A stretch of 55,796 nucleotides of DNA, from positions 1-55,796 of the forward strand of contig JAAZMK010000072.1 in the NCBI GenBank assembly GCA_012798865.1, read 5' to 3'. Shown here piece after piece: positions 43,507 through 52,694 of the stretch (the first letter of the stretch is position 1; each line of letters begins with the position of its first letter). Both the position numbers and the translations under genes were made by a program. Source of the DNA: Clostridiaceae bacterium. GTDB lineage: Bacteria > Bacillota > Clostridia > Saccharofermentanales > DTU023. The notes beneath the pieces are model-generated. The model was not told the DNA's origin. It did not search any database and saw nothing but the letters and a program-made list of their open reading frames with translations.

Positions 43507-44600
43507 CATCATTTATTTCGGTTCAACTCGGTTTGTTGGATCCGCTATACTCGCTGTTCGGGTGGGTTCTGGGTGCACTTTATTCGTGGTTGAACAATTA
43601 CGGACTCGTTATTATCCTTTTCACCGTGATCATTCGCGCACTCCTGTTGCCGCTCGGTCTCAGAAGTCAGCGGGGTACGCTGCGTCAACAGACGCTGCAA
43701 TCCGAGATCAACGAGATCAAGCGCCGTTATCCTGACAATGCGCAGAAAGTTCAGGAGCTCACGCAGAAACTTTACAAGGAAAACGGCATTTCGATGACAT
43801 CGGGGTGCTTGCCCTCGATTCTCCAGTTGGCGATTATTTGGCCGATTATTTACATTTTCCGTGCGCCTCTACGTTTCATTACGAATGTCCCCTTCTATAA
43901 CGTGACAAAGATAGGCGAAGTGCTGGAGGCACAGGGATTGATGACAGCGGCTCAAGTCAAGAATCTCGCCGTCATGGATATTCCGATTCTGAACGGGCTG
44001 CGTGATTCCGGTTCTGCGCTCCAGCAATCTGTTCAGGAGGGGTGGATTCAGCTGCCGCAGGTGATCAATACGAATTTTCTCGGCATCGATCTCGGGATGA
44101 CGCCATCTTTCAAGCCGTGGGAATGGTTCGGTGCCGACTGGCGCGTCCAACTGCCGCTCGTTTTGCTGATCTTGATTACGATGTTTACGTACTGGTTGCA
44201 GATGCGCGTCATGCGGATGAGTACGGCTCGCCCCGAGAAAACAAAAGAAGAGAAAGCGCGTGAAAAGGCGAACCCTGCCAAGCGCGGTCAGAATCCCGAC
44301 CAAGCTGCCGGCATGATGAAGACAATGAATATTTTCATGCCGATCGTTATGCTGTTTACCATGTTCAGCATGCCTTCAGCGATGTGCCTGTACTGGCTTT
44401 TCCAGAACATCATGTATTTGATTCAATCGTTACTCGGTTACAAGTTTTATGTGACGCCCCTGCGTCTCGCATATGCAGAAGAGCAAGCATCATTCGATCG
44501 CTCACGTGGGAGAAGTGCGGATTCATCCGCTGATGGAGAAAAGGACGGTTTTTTCAAAAACCTCGTATCGAAGTTTAAGAATCGCGAAAAGCAGGGGTGA
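43503..44600 (+). CDS. yidC: Membrane protein insertase YidC/Oxa1
   Basis: 365 residues, RBS AAAAGAGG. Membrane helices: the first at 12-30, the next at 34-50 carrying the groove arginine (LFTVIIRALLLPL, Arg45), then the cytoplasmic helical hairpin RYPDNAQKVQELTQKLYKEN, then a long loop with helices at its edges, and helices around 220 and 280-310. Many Gram-positive YidC proteins are lipoproteins; no lipobox Cys is seen here. It inserts membrane proteins alone or with SecYEG. A basic tail probably contacts ribosomes. Confidence 0.95.
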   Translation: MTSFISVQLGLLDPLYSLFGWVLGALYSWLNNYGLVIILFTVIIRALLLPLGLRSQRGTLRQQTLQSEINEIKRRYPDNAQKVQELTQKLYKENGISMTSGCLPSILQLAIIWPIIYIFRAPLRFITNVPFYNVTKIGEVLEAQGLMTAAQVKNLAVMDIPILNGLRDSGSALQQSVQEGWIQLPQVINTNFLGIDLGMTPSFKPWEWFGADWRVQLPLVLLILITMFTYWLQMRVMRMSTARPEKTKEEKAREKANPAKRGQNPDQAAGMMKTMNIFMPIVMLFTMFSMPSAMCLYWLFQNIMYLIQSLLGYKFYVTPLRLAYAEEQASFDRSRGRSADSSADGEKDGFFKNLVSKFKNREKQG

Positions 44601-44739
44601 TTCTTTAAATAAAGCGCGTCGGCGACGCGGAAAAATAAACGAAAGCGACGTGAGACATCGAGACGCACGATCCAAGTGGTTTTAGCAGGTGTGTCGATGT
44701 TGCGAAAAGCTTTGCGATGTGCGTGAGGAGGATACCCGA

Positions 44740-45537
44740 ATGGAACGCACCATTGAAACAACAGGCAAGACAGTCGATCAAGCTGTCAAGCAGGCATTAA
44801 ATGAATTATCCGTCAGCGAAGACAAGGTGCTGATCGAGGTGTTGGATGAAGGGGAGACAGGCGGTTTGCTTGGTTTCGGGCGCCGTCCGGCATGTGTGCG
44901 TGTGACGATACTCGATGACGATATGAATTATGAGGATGACGACGAAACGTTTGAAGATGATGACGACGAAGACGATTACGAACGCGTCGATCTCGATGAT
45001 GAGGATTTCGATATGGAGTCATCCGATGAGAACGGCTGGCGCGTGCCGGAAGATCAGCGAGGTCTTATTCCCGCCGAGAATGCCGCACTCGATTACGTGC
45101 AGGATATGTTGTCCGGGATCGGCATCCACGGGCGCATTGAATCGTACCTCGGAGGTGACAACACGCTTCATATCGACATTATCAGCAACGACGGCGGCGT
45201 TGCGATCGGTCGTCACGGTGAGACGCTTGACGCGATTCAGTATCTGACGAATATCGTTGCGAATCGGTGGATCGATGAGTATTTAAGAGTCGTCGTCGAT
45301 GTCGGCGATTACCGCCGCCGCCGCGAACAGCGGCTGCAGCAGACAGCCAGAAAGATCGCTGACCGCGTTCTTGACAGGGGGCGAGCATCGAAGATGAAAC
45401 CGATGTCGCCTGCAGAGAGGCGTATCGTCCATATAGCACTTCGCGACATGGACGGTATTACGACGTACAGTGAAGGCGTCGATCCGCGCCGCTATGTCGT
45501 TATCGCACCGACGGCAGGTTTGGAGATTATTGACTGA
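44740..45537 (+). CDS. jag: RNA-binding protein Jag/KhpB
   Basis: 265 residues from the ATG at 44740 with GAGGAGG upstream; an earlier in-frame start would include it. Three parts: Jag-N (about 1-55, ERTIETTGKTVDQAVKQAL, then GGLLGFGRRPACVRV); a highly acidic linker (about 60-100, mostly Asp and Glu); KH (about 120-195, with IGRHGETLDAIQYLTNIV); and R3H (about 200-265, with SPAERRIVHIALRDMDGITTYS). Its family binds RNA and affects cell elongation in Gram-positives. Usual neighbour of yidC. Confidence 0.93.
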   Translation: MERTIETTGKTVDQAVKQALNELSVSEDKVLIEVLDEGETGGLLGFGRRPACVRVTILDDDMNYEDDDETFEDDDDEDDYERVDLDDEDFDMESSDENGWRVPEDQRGLIPAENAALDYVQDMLSGIGIHGRIESYLGGDNTLHIDIISNDGGVAIGRHGETLDAIQYLTNIVANRWIDEYLRVVVDVGDYRRRREQRLQQTARKIADRVLDRGRASKMKPMSPAERRIVHIALRDMDGITTYSEGVDPRRYVVIAPTAGLEIID

Positions 45538-45541
45538 CACC

Positions 45542-47011
45542 ATGACTAATATGGATCTTGATACGATCGCGGCATTTTCGACACCGCCGGGCGAAAGCGG
45601 CCTGGCGGTGCTTCGCATTTCAGGTTCTTTTGCGGCTTCGATATGCGATTGTCTGTTTGTGCCCTCATCCTCGCGATTCAAAAAACCGTCCGATATGGAA
45701 GGTTATACGCTTGCCCACGGCTATTGGGGCGCAATCGACGAGGTGGTGCTCGCCTGTTTTCGAGCGCCTTATTCGTACACAGGTGAAGACGTCTACGAAA
45801 TTTCGTGCCATGGCGGACAGGCAATTCGCCAAGCTGTTCTCGACAGCGTGCTCGCTGCCGGCGCCCGCGCTGCAGGTCCCGGAGAGTTTAGCCGTCGCGC
45901 GTTTTTCAACGGGAAGATGGATCTCACGGCAGCGGAAGCCGTGATGGATATGATCGGCGCTCAAGCCGAAAAACAAGCGCAGGCGGCGTATCGGCAATTA
46001 ACGGGCGGCGTGTCGCGTGTCATACACGAAAGGACCGATCATCTCTACGGAGCGCTCGCCCGGCTTGAAATGTTATTGGATTGGGATGAAGAGGAGGAAC
46101 GCCCGGAGGATCGTGAACTGCTCGTGCATGAATTGGAGCACTCGGAGCGCGAGTTACGTCTCTTGGCAGACAGTTTCGCCGGCGGACGCATCATACGTGA
46201 AGGACTCGCCGTCGTGATCGCGGGCAGTCCCAATGTCGGCAAATCATCGATCCTCAACGCTCTTTCAGGACATGACCGTGCGATTGTCAGCAATATCCCC
46301 GGCACGACGCGCGATACGGTCGAGATCGATCTCACGCTGAACGGATACCTAGTTCATCTGACCGACACGGCAGGGCTTGCGATTGACAGTCAGGATCCCA
46401 TTGAGCGCGAGGGAATCATGCGCGCGGAAAGCGCGCTCCGCGCGGCGGACCTCGTTTTGTGGGTTTTGTCGCCGCCTTTGCTTCCCGAGGATGAACGCCG
46501 GCAGGAAGAAACTCGGATTGAGAGATGTCTCGAGGAGGGTAAGGAGCTTCTCCTTATATTGGGCAAGGATGACTTGCGTCCGTCACTTCCTGCAGAGGAA
46601 GATCCTGCGCTTTATGCTGCCGAACGTTTCCCGGATTTGCCGACGCTGACATGGTCGGATCGCTCCGAGGATGATTTACAACGCCTTAGGGAGATGTTGG
46701 TGCGATTTATTGAAGGCGGCAGCCTCAACTCTGCGGAGGAAACTCCCTCCGTCACCCGTCACGAACAAGTGAAATCGCACGGTGAAGGACAAAGTCACAG
46801 TATGCTGACGCATGCGCGCCACAAGGTTGCCGTCGACCGCGCCGTTGAGCTTGTCGGTCGTGCGAGAGCTGATCTTCAGGCCGGTCTTTCGTTCGATCTG
46901 GTCGCCATTTCATTAAAAGAAGCGCTGACGGAACTCTCGACCATTACGGGCGAAGACGTCTCCGAGACCTTAATCGAGCAGATATTCAGTCGGTTCTGTA
47001 TCGGTAAATAA
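45542..47011 (+). CDS. mnmE: tRNA modification GTPase MnmE
   Basis: 489 residues from the ATG at 45542, four bases after jag. N-terminal folate-binding domain: DTIAAFSTPPGESGLAVLRIS and PGEFSRRAFFNGKMDLTAAEAVMD. GTPase: G1 GSPNVGKSS (228-236), G2 around IPGTTRDTVE, G3 DTAG, and G4 probably LGKDD rather than NKxD. It ends with the conserved FCIGK, whose Cys is essential in the family. With MnmG it adds the carboxymethylaminomethyl group to U34 of certain tRNAs. Confidence 0.96.
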   Translation: MTNMDLDTIAAFSTPPGESGLAVLRISGSFAASICDCLFVPSSSRFKKPSDMEGYTLAHGYWGAIDEVVLACFRAPYSYTGEDVYEISCHGGQAIRQAVLDSVLAAGARAAGPGEFSRRAFFNGKMDLTAAEAVMDMIGAQAEKQAQAAYRQLTGGVSRVIHERTDHLYGALARLEMLLDWDEEEERPEDRELLVHELEHSERELRLLADSFAGGRIIREGLAVVIAGSPNVGKSSILNALSGHDRAIVSNIPGTTRDTVEIDLTLNGYLVHLTDTAGLAIDSQDPIEREGIMRAESALRAADLVLWVLSPPLLPEDERRQEETRIERCLEEGKELLLILGKDDLRPSLPAEEDPALYAAERFPDLPTLTWSDRSEDDLQRLREMLVRFIEGGSLNSAEETPSVTRHEQVKSHGEGQSHSMLTHARHKVAVDRAVELVGRARADLQAGLSFDLVAISLKEALTELSTITGEDVSETLIEQIFSRFCIGK

Positions 47012-47013
47012 CG

Positions 47014-48942
47014 ATGTTGTCACTCGCTGAAGCACGCAATCAAGAAAACGCCTTTGTTGCCGGAGAAGCCGACATCATTGTTGTTGGCGCCGGTCACGCC
47101 GGTTGTGAGGCGGCGCTTGCGGCGGCACGTCTCGGGCGCCGCGTTCTGCTGTTTACGATGACGCTCGACAGCCTTGCCAACCTGCCATGCAATCCCAACA
47201 TCGGCGGCACGGCAAAAGGTCAAATGGTCAGGGAGATCGACGCCCTCGGCGGCGAGATGGGGCGATTGGCGGATCGCCATATGATCCAGTACCGTATGCT
47301 GAACGCGACAAAAGGTCCTGCCGTCATGTCGCCTCGCGCGCAGATGGATCGTACGGGCTACCAACGCGGGATGAAAGAAGTGCTCGAATCGGAACCCCTT
47401 CTCTCGTTGATTCAGCAGGAGATCACGGGGCTTCTTGTGGCAGGCGAGAAGGGTAAAAGAAAAATTGAGGGTGTTGTTGCGGCGACCGGTTCGCTTTACG
47501 TGGCGAGCGATGTGATTCTCTGTCCCGGTACCTTTCTCGATGCGCGCGTCATTATCGGCGACTCGGTGCGCAGCTCCGGTCCTGATCAGCTTGCTCCGGC
47601 TTCCGGGCTGGGTGACGCTTTGACGGCGCTCGGATTGCCGACTCGACGTTTCAAGACGGGGACGCCCGGAAGATTTCACAAGCGCAGTGTCGACCTTGAA
47701 CAGATGGAGCTTCAAGCAGCCGACCGCAATGCGAGACCTTTCTCTTTTGAGCATGAGGACGACCCGTCGTGGCGCCCCGCGGCGGAACTCGCCTGCTATA
47801 TTACGTGGACAACGGATGCGACGAAACAGCTTCTTTCCGACAACATGGACCGTTCACCTCTATATTCCGGAGTGATCGAGGGGGTCGGACCGCGGTACTG
47901 CCCATCCATTGAAGATAAAATCGTTAAATTCCCCAACCATTCACGCCATCATGTTTTTCTTGAACCGACAGGTTTAGATACGCAAGAGATGTACGCTTCC
48001 GGTCTCTCAACGTCCATGCCTGAGGAGATTCAGCGCGCGATGCTCAAAACAGTCCCGGGGATGGAAAATGCCGAGATCATGCGTCCCGCCTACGCCATTG
48101 AGTATCTCTGTGTCGATCCGACCGTCTTGGAATTATCTCTTGAAGTGAAAGGGATCGAGGGTCTGTTTCTCGCTGGTCAAATCAACGGATCGTCGGGATA
48201 CGAGGAGGCGGCGGCACAAGGGCTTATAGCAGGCATAAATGCCGTCAGGAAGCAACAAGGAGAGGAGCCTCTCATCATTGACCGTTCGGAAGGTTATATC
48301 GGCGTTCTGATCGATGACCTCGTGACGAAGGGCACGAACGAGCCGTATCGCCTGATGACCTCGCGCGCGGAATATCGCTTGCTTTTACGCCAAGATAATG
48401 CGGATGCCAGATTGTCGCCGATCGGATACGAGGTCGGTCTGCTCTCGGAAGAGCGTTGGCAGCGCTTTCTTGAAAAACAGCGGATGATCGATGGCGAGAA
48501 GGAGCGCTTGAGCGAGGTGCGTGTCCGCAAGTCCAAGCTGTCGGATCGTATTTTGCAGGACGCCGGGAGCACGCCTCTCAAGGCGACGACTCGACTGTAC
48601 GATCTCCTCAAGCGACCTGAGCTCAATTACGAGATGTTGGCGCCGCTCGATCCTGAGCGTCAGGAATTGCCGCCGTCAGTACAGGAATCGGTCGAGATAC
48701 AGATTCGGTACGAGGGTTATCTCAGGATGGAGCGAGATCGCGTGGAGAGATTTAAGAAGCTGGAGCACAAGCGCCTCCCGAGCGAGATCGATTACGAACG
48801 CATCAGAGGTCTTCGCCTCGAAGCGCGACAGAAACTCAGCGAGCGCCGACCTCAATCGATCGGTCAGGCGAGCCGCATCTCGGGCGTCTCTCCTGCCGAT
48901 ATTCAAGTGTTGCTCGTCTATATGGAGCAGTGGAACGGGTAG
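47014..48942 (+). CDS. mnmG: tRNA uridine-5-carboxymethylaminomethyl modification enzyme MnmG
   Basis: 642 residues. FAD site VVGAGHAGCEAALAAARLG (23-41), then the family blocks NPNIGGTAKGQMVREIDALGG, PGTFLDARVIIGD, RRFKTGTPGR, SGYEEAAAQGLIAGINA and TSRAEYRLLLRQDNAD. The C-terminal helical domain that contacts MnmE and tRNA is complete, ending in ISGVSPADIQVLLVYMEQW. Starts two bases after the mnmE stop. A normal full-length member. Confidence 0.97.
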   Translation: MLSLAEARNQENAFVAGEADIIVVGAGHAGCEAALAAARLGRRVLLFTMTLDSLANLPCNPNIGGTAKGQMVREIDALGGEMGRLADRHMIQYRMLNATKGPAVMSPRAQMDRTGYQRGMKEVLESEPLLSLIQQEITGLLVAGEKGKRKIEGVVAATGSLYVASDVILCPGTFLDARVIIGDSVRSSGPDQLAPASGLGDALTALGLPTRRFKTGTPGRFHKRSVDLEQMELQAADRNARPFSFEHEDDPSWRPAAELACYITWTTDATKQLLSDNMDRSPLYSGVIEGVGPRYCPSIEDKIVKFPNHSRHHVFLEPTGLDTQEMYASGLSTSMPEEIQRAMLKTVPGMENAEIMRPAYAIEYLCVDPTVLELSLEVKGIEGLFLAGQINGSSGYEEAAAQGLIAGINAVRKQQGEEPLIIDRSEGYIGVLIDDLVTKGTNEPYRLMTSRAEYRLLLRQDNADARLSPIGYEVGLLSEERWQRFLEKQRMIDGEKERLSEVRVRKSKLSDRILQDAGSTPLKATTRLYDLLKRPELNYEMLAPLDPERQELPPSVQESVEIQIRYEGYLRMERDRVERFKKLEHKRLPSEIDYERIRGLRLEARQKLSERRPQSIGQASRISGVSPADIQVLLVYMEQWNG

Positions 48943-48950
48943 AGCCGATC

Positions 48951-49652
48951 ATGGACGAGGGCATTATCGTCAAAGCGCTTGAGCGTGCGGATATCGCCGC
49001 ATCGCCTGAAGTCGTTCGGCGTACTGCACTTTTCGTTGAGCATTTGAAGAAAGTCAACGAAAAAATTAATCTGACGGCGATCACGGATGACGAATCGATC
49101 GGGACGCGTCATCTCCAAGATAGCTGGATGCTCTGTTCCTATATACCAAAAGGCTCGACGCTGATTGACGTCAGCTCCGGAGCGGGTTTTCCCGGTCTTG
49201 CGCTCAAGATCGTTCGTCCCGACCTCGATGTCACGTTGCTCGACTCCGTTCGTAAGAAAACTGACTTCCTTGATAACGCGGTTGAACTTCTCGACCTCGA
49301 CCAAGTTCGCGCGATTCACGGTCGTGCGGAAGAGCTCGGCAGAGATCGTTTGTACCGTGATCGATTCGACGTCGCCGTCGCGCGAGCCGTCACGGCATTG
49401 CCGACACTGCTGGAACTATCGCTCCCGCTCGTCAGACCGGGCGGTCTATTCATCGCCATGAAAGGTCGAGACGATGAAACGGCGGCATCGAAACGAGCTC
49501 TCGAAGAGCTAAGGGGAAGAATTGAAAAAGTCGTCCGTTACGAGCTTCCCGACACCGATCATGCGCGTTCACTCGTCATCGTAAAAAAACTTTTCCCCAC
49601 ACCTTTACGTTATCCTAGGCGAATGGCAGCCATCAAAAAAAGTTCCCTTTGA
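48951..49652 (+). CDS. rsmG: 16S rRNA (guanine527-N7)-methyltransferase
   Basis: 233 residues from the ATG at 48951. A GTG at 48930 inside the end of mnmG is the alternative, but its GGAG lies only two bases away. Family blocks: NEKINLTAITDD, RHLQDSW, the SAM site DVSSGAGFPGLALKI, ARAVTALPTLLEL and GGLFIAMKG. It methylates G527 of 16S rRNA. In many Firmicutes parA/parB follow; here gyrA follows. Confidence 0.94.
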   Translation: MDEGIIVKALERADIAASPEVVRRTALFVEHLKKVNEKINLTAITDDESIGTRHLQDSWMLCSYIPKGSTLIDVSSGAGFPGLALKIVRPDLDVTLLDSVRKKTDFLDNAVELLDLDQVRAIHGRAEELGRDRLYRDRFDVAVARAVTALPTLLELSLPLVRPGGLFIAMKGRDDETAASKRALEELRGRIEKVVRYELPDTDHARSLVIVKKLFPTPLRYPRRMAAIKKSSL

Positions 49653-49665
49653 TTCATCCTTAAAC

Positions 49666-49697
49666 AACGCGCTGATGCACGGCTCATAGCGCGTTTT
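49666..49697 (+). terminator. Terminator after rsmG
   Basis: AACGCGCT (49666-49673) and AGCGCGTT (49688-49695) form a perfect 8-bp stem with a 14-base loop, followed by TTAG. It closes the rpmH-rsmG operon. Confidence 0.6.
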
Positions 49698-49739
49698 AGA
49701 GGCTGATATTAAGCATTTTTGCGCACTTTTTTACAGGTG

Positions 49740-49762
49740 TTTTACCGTCGTCTATGGTAAAA
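49740..49762. promoter_or_regulatory. Promoter region of gyrA with inverted repeat
   Basis: TTTTACC (49740-49746) and GGTAAAA (49756-49762) form an inverted repeat with a nine-base spacer. It is followed directly by TATATATG, so TTTACC (-35) and TATATA (-10) with a 16-bp spacer are a plausible promoter. Gyrase genes are commonly controlled by supercoiling; the repeat could alternatively bind a repressor. Confidence 0.45.
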
Positions 49763-49833
49763 TATATATGACATAAAAACTCGAAAATGTTCTCTTTTTA
49801 AAACTATTTTCCATGAAGAAAAGGGAGGAATTT

Positions 49834-52440
49834 ATGGCATCGGAGCCAAACATCAAAAACGATTATCAGCAGCGCGAAGAAGCTGTCGACGCGGCATTTC
49901 AGAACCCGGATAATGTCGTTATACCGGTCGATCTCGACCAGGAAATGAAAAAGTCCTTTATCGATTATGCCATGAGCGTTATCTCGGACCGTGCGCTTCC
50001 CGATGTGCGCGACGGACTCAAGCCCGTACACCGGAGAATCCTATACTCCATGTATACGCAAGGGTTTACCGCGGACAAACCACATCGCAAAAGCGCGACG
50101 ACGATCGGTGACGTGCTCGGGCGTTTTCATCCGCATGGCGACCAGAGTGTCTACGATGCGCTCGTTCGATTAGCGCAAGATTTCTCGATGCGTTACCCGC
50201 TCGTCGACGGTCATGGCAACTTCGGATCGAGAGACGGCGACCCGCCTGCTGCCTATCGTTATACGGAAGCGCGTCTGACACGTCTCGCAGGCGAGATGAT
50301 GTCCGACTTGAACAAGGATACGGTCGATTTTAAACCGAACTATGACGATCGCTTTGAGGAGCCGACCGTCTTGCCGGCGGGATTTCCTAACCTGCTTGTG
50401 TCAGGTTCTACGGGCATCGCTGTCGGGATGGTGACGAATATCCCACCGCACAATCTGCGCGAAGTGATCGCGGGTACGATTTTTCTGATCGACAATCCCG
50501 ACGCGACGGTTGATGATTTGATGGAGTTCATCCCGGCGCCCGACTTTCCGACGGGCGCTCAGATCATGGGCGTCTCGGGAACGCGTGCTGCTTACAGGCG
50601 CGGTCGCGGACGCATCGTCGTACGCGGTCACGCGGAGATTGAGGAAATCGCCAACAACCGTTATCGCATCGTCATCAAGTCGCTTCCCTATATGGTCAAT
50701 AAAGCGCGCCTGATCGAAAGGATCGCGGACTTGGTCAAGGATAAGCGCATTGAGGGTATTTCCGACGTGCGCGATGAGTCGGATCGTCACGACGATATCC
50801 GTATTGTTGTGGAGCTGCGGCGCGATGCGACCCCGATGGTCGTATTGAATCAGCTTTACCGGCATACGCAATTGCAGGATACGTTCGGCGCGACCATGCT
50901 CGCACTTGTGTCCGAGGACGGCAAGTATGTACCGGTGCTTCTCAGCCTGAAAGATATGCTCGAGCATTTCATCAAGCATCAGGCGGAGGTCATCACGCGC
51001 CGCATCAGCTTTGATTTGGCGCGCGCGGAGGCGAGGCTCCATCTTGTCGAAGGATTGCAGCTCGCGATTGATTACATCGACGAGGTCATCACGATCATCC
51101 GTCAGTCCGCCGACGAGGAGACGGCGAAAGCGCGTCTCTGCGAACGTTTCGGATTGTCCGAGAAGCAGTCGCAACACGTCGTCGACATGCGTCTCGGTCG
51201 ACTCTCCGGTCTTGAACGCGAGAAGCTGTTGGCGGAGAACGTCGATTTAACGGACAAGATCAAAGGGTTCAAGTTGATCCTTGGCGATGAATCGCTCCTT
51301 CATGTAGAGATGAAAAAAGAGCTGCAGGCGATCGCGGACAAGTACGGCGATGACAGGCGAACAGAAATACTGCCTGCCGGAGAATACGAGATCGATGACG
51401 AGGAATTGATCGAAGAGGAGCAAGTCGTTATTGCCATGTCGAAAGCCGGCTACATCAAGCGGATGCCTGTCGATGTGTACAGCGCTCAGCACCGAGGCGG
51501 GCGCGGAATCACGGCGATGCAGACGCGAGAGGACGACTTCGTCGATACGATCATCATCACGTCGACGCACCAGACGCTGTTATTCTTTACCGACTTTGGG
51601 AAAGTCTACGAACTCAAGGGATATCAAGTGCCTGAGTTCAGTCGGACGGCGCGCGGGATCGCGATTGTTAACCTGCTGCATCTTGACCCGGAAGAAAAAG
51701 TCCGCACATTAATTCGTATCGACTCATACGACCAGGGCGGCAATCTCGTCATGGCGACGGCGGACGGTCTCGTCAAGAAGACGTTGCTATCCGACTACAG
51801 AAATATTCACAAGGGCGGTCTAATCGCGATCAAGATGCGCGAGGGCGACAGACTCGTCAATGTACGACTGTCCGACGATGAAGATGATATTCTGCTCGTC
51901 ACGCGCAATGGGTTGTCGATCCGTTTCAATGAATCGTCCGTCCGCGCGACGGGAAGAAATACGATGGGTGTCAACGGCATCAAACTGAGCGAAGACGATC
52001 AGGTGATCGGCATGATCACGACAGACGGCGACGGGACGCTTCTCGTCGTCACTGAAAACGGATTCGGCAAGCGTACTTCTCTCTCGGAATACCGCGTTCA
52101 AAACCGCCACGGCGTGGGGCTTATCACTTATAGGACGACAAGACGCACGGGAAAACTGATCGGTGTCGCAGAGGTGACAGACGAAGACGATGTTCTTCTT
52201 ATCAACGATCACGGTATCATCATCCGTTTCCGTGCGAGTGAGATCCCCATTATGGGGCGCATCACGTCAGGCGTCACGCTGATGAAAGTCCGTGAAGGGC
52301 TGGTCGTCGATATGTCTGTCGTCTCGCCCGATGAGGAGTGTGAACATGAAACTGTCAACGGCACCGCGCCGGATGACCTGAACGACGAAGCGTATGTCGA
52401 TGATTTGGAAGAGAGTGCAGACGAAGAGGAGCTTTCCTAA
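49834..52440 (+). CDS. gyrA: DNA gyrase subunit A
   Basis: 868 residues from the ATG at 49834 (GGGAGG upstream; an ATG at 49813 would cover it). Catalytic Tyr143 in AAYRYTEARL. The quinolone region reads GRFHPHGDQSVYDALV, so the position of E. coli Ser83 is Gln104; the Asp87 equivalent is Asp108. The C-terminal beta-pinwheel has a GyrA-box-like QHRGGRG at about 552-558, which marks GyrA rather than ParC, and six blade repeats. An acidic tail ends the protein. It forms the A2B2 gyrase with GyrB, whose gene is not in the window. Confidence 0.94.
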   Translation: MASEPNIKNDYQQREEAVDAAFQNPDNVVIPVDLDQEMKKSFIDYAMSVISDRALPDVRDGLKPVHRRILYSMYTQGFTADKPHRKSATTIGDVLGRFHPHGDQSVYDALVRLAQDFSMRYPLVDGHGNFGSRDGDPPAAYRYTEARLTRLAGEMMSDLNKDTVDFKPNYDDRFEEPTVLPAGFPNLLVSGSTGIAVGMVTNIPPHNLREVIAGTIFLIDNPDATVDDLMEFIPAPDFPTGAQIMGVSGTRAAYRRGRGRIVVRGHAEIEEIANNRYRIVIKSLPYMVNKARLIERIADLVKDKRIEGISDVRDESDRHDDIRIVVELRRDATPMVVLNQLYRHTQLQDTFGATMLALVSEDGKYVPVLLSLKDMLEHFIKHQAEVITRRISFDLARAEARLHLVEGLQLAIDYIDEVITIIRQSADEETAKARLCERFGLSEKQSQHVVDMRLGRLSGLEREKLLAENVDLTDKIKGFKLILGDESLLHVEMKKELQAIADKYGDDRRTEILPAGEYEIDDEELIEEEQVVIAMSKAGYIKRMPVDVYSAQHRGGRGITAMQTREDDFVDTIIITSTHQTLLFFTDFGKVYELKGYQVPEFSRTARGIAIVNLLHLDPEEKVRTLIRIDSYDQGGNLVMATADGLVKKTLLSDYRNIHKGGLIAIKMREGDRLVNVRLSDDEDDILLVTRNGLSIRFNESSVRATGRNTMGVNGIKLSEDDQVIGMITTDGDGTLLVVTENGFGKRTSLSEYRVQNRHGVGLITYRTTRRTGKLIGVAEVTDEDDVLLINDHGIIIRFRASEIPIMGRITSGVTLMKVREGLVVDMSVVSPDEECEHETVNGTAPDDLNDEAYVDDLEESADEEELS

Positions 52441-52578
52441 GAGGACGCTCCTGAAACTGAGATTGTGTTTTTCGACCAACTCTCGTAGAGCTTTCCTAAG
52501 AGGACACTGCTGAGACTGAGATTGTGTTTTTCGACCAACTCTCGTGGAGCCCTCTTAAGAGGACGCTGCTGAAACTGA
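52429..52578. repeat. 59-bp tandem repeat starting in the last codons of gyrA
   Basis: Unit 1 (52429-52487) begins with GAGCTTTCCTAAGAGGAC and so contains the gyrA stop codon. Unit 2 (52488-52546) is nearly identical, with only three or four changes. Unit 3 (52547-52578) is partial and begins GAGCCCTCTTAAGAGGAC, giving a 12-bp palindrome CCTCTTAAGAGG (52551-52562). The shared core ATTGTGTTTTTCGACCAACT is unchanged between units 1 and 2. No strong terminator was found after gyrA, so this array may shape the 3' end of its mRNA. 52579-52694 contains only the pepF leader. Confidence 0.88.
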
Positions 52579-52694
52579 TTCGTGAAGGAGTTAACGTGCA
52601 AGCGCGCCAAGCGACAAAAACGCTTGTCAGTTTAGAGTCATACGAATAAGATGGAATCAGAAAAAGAATAATAGAAACGGGGGAGAGATTATCC

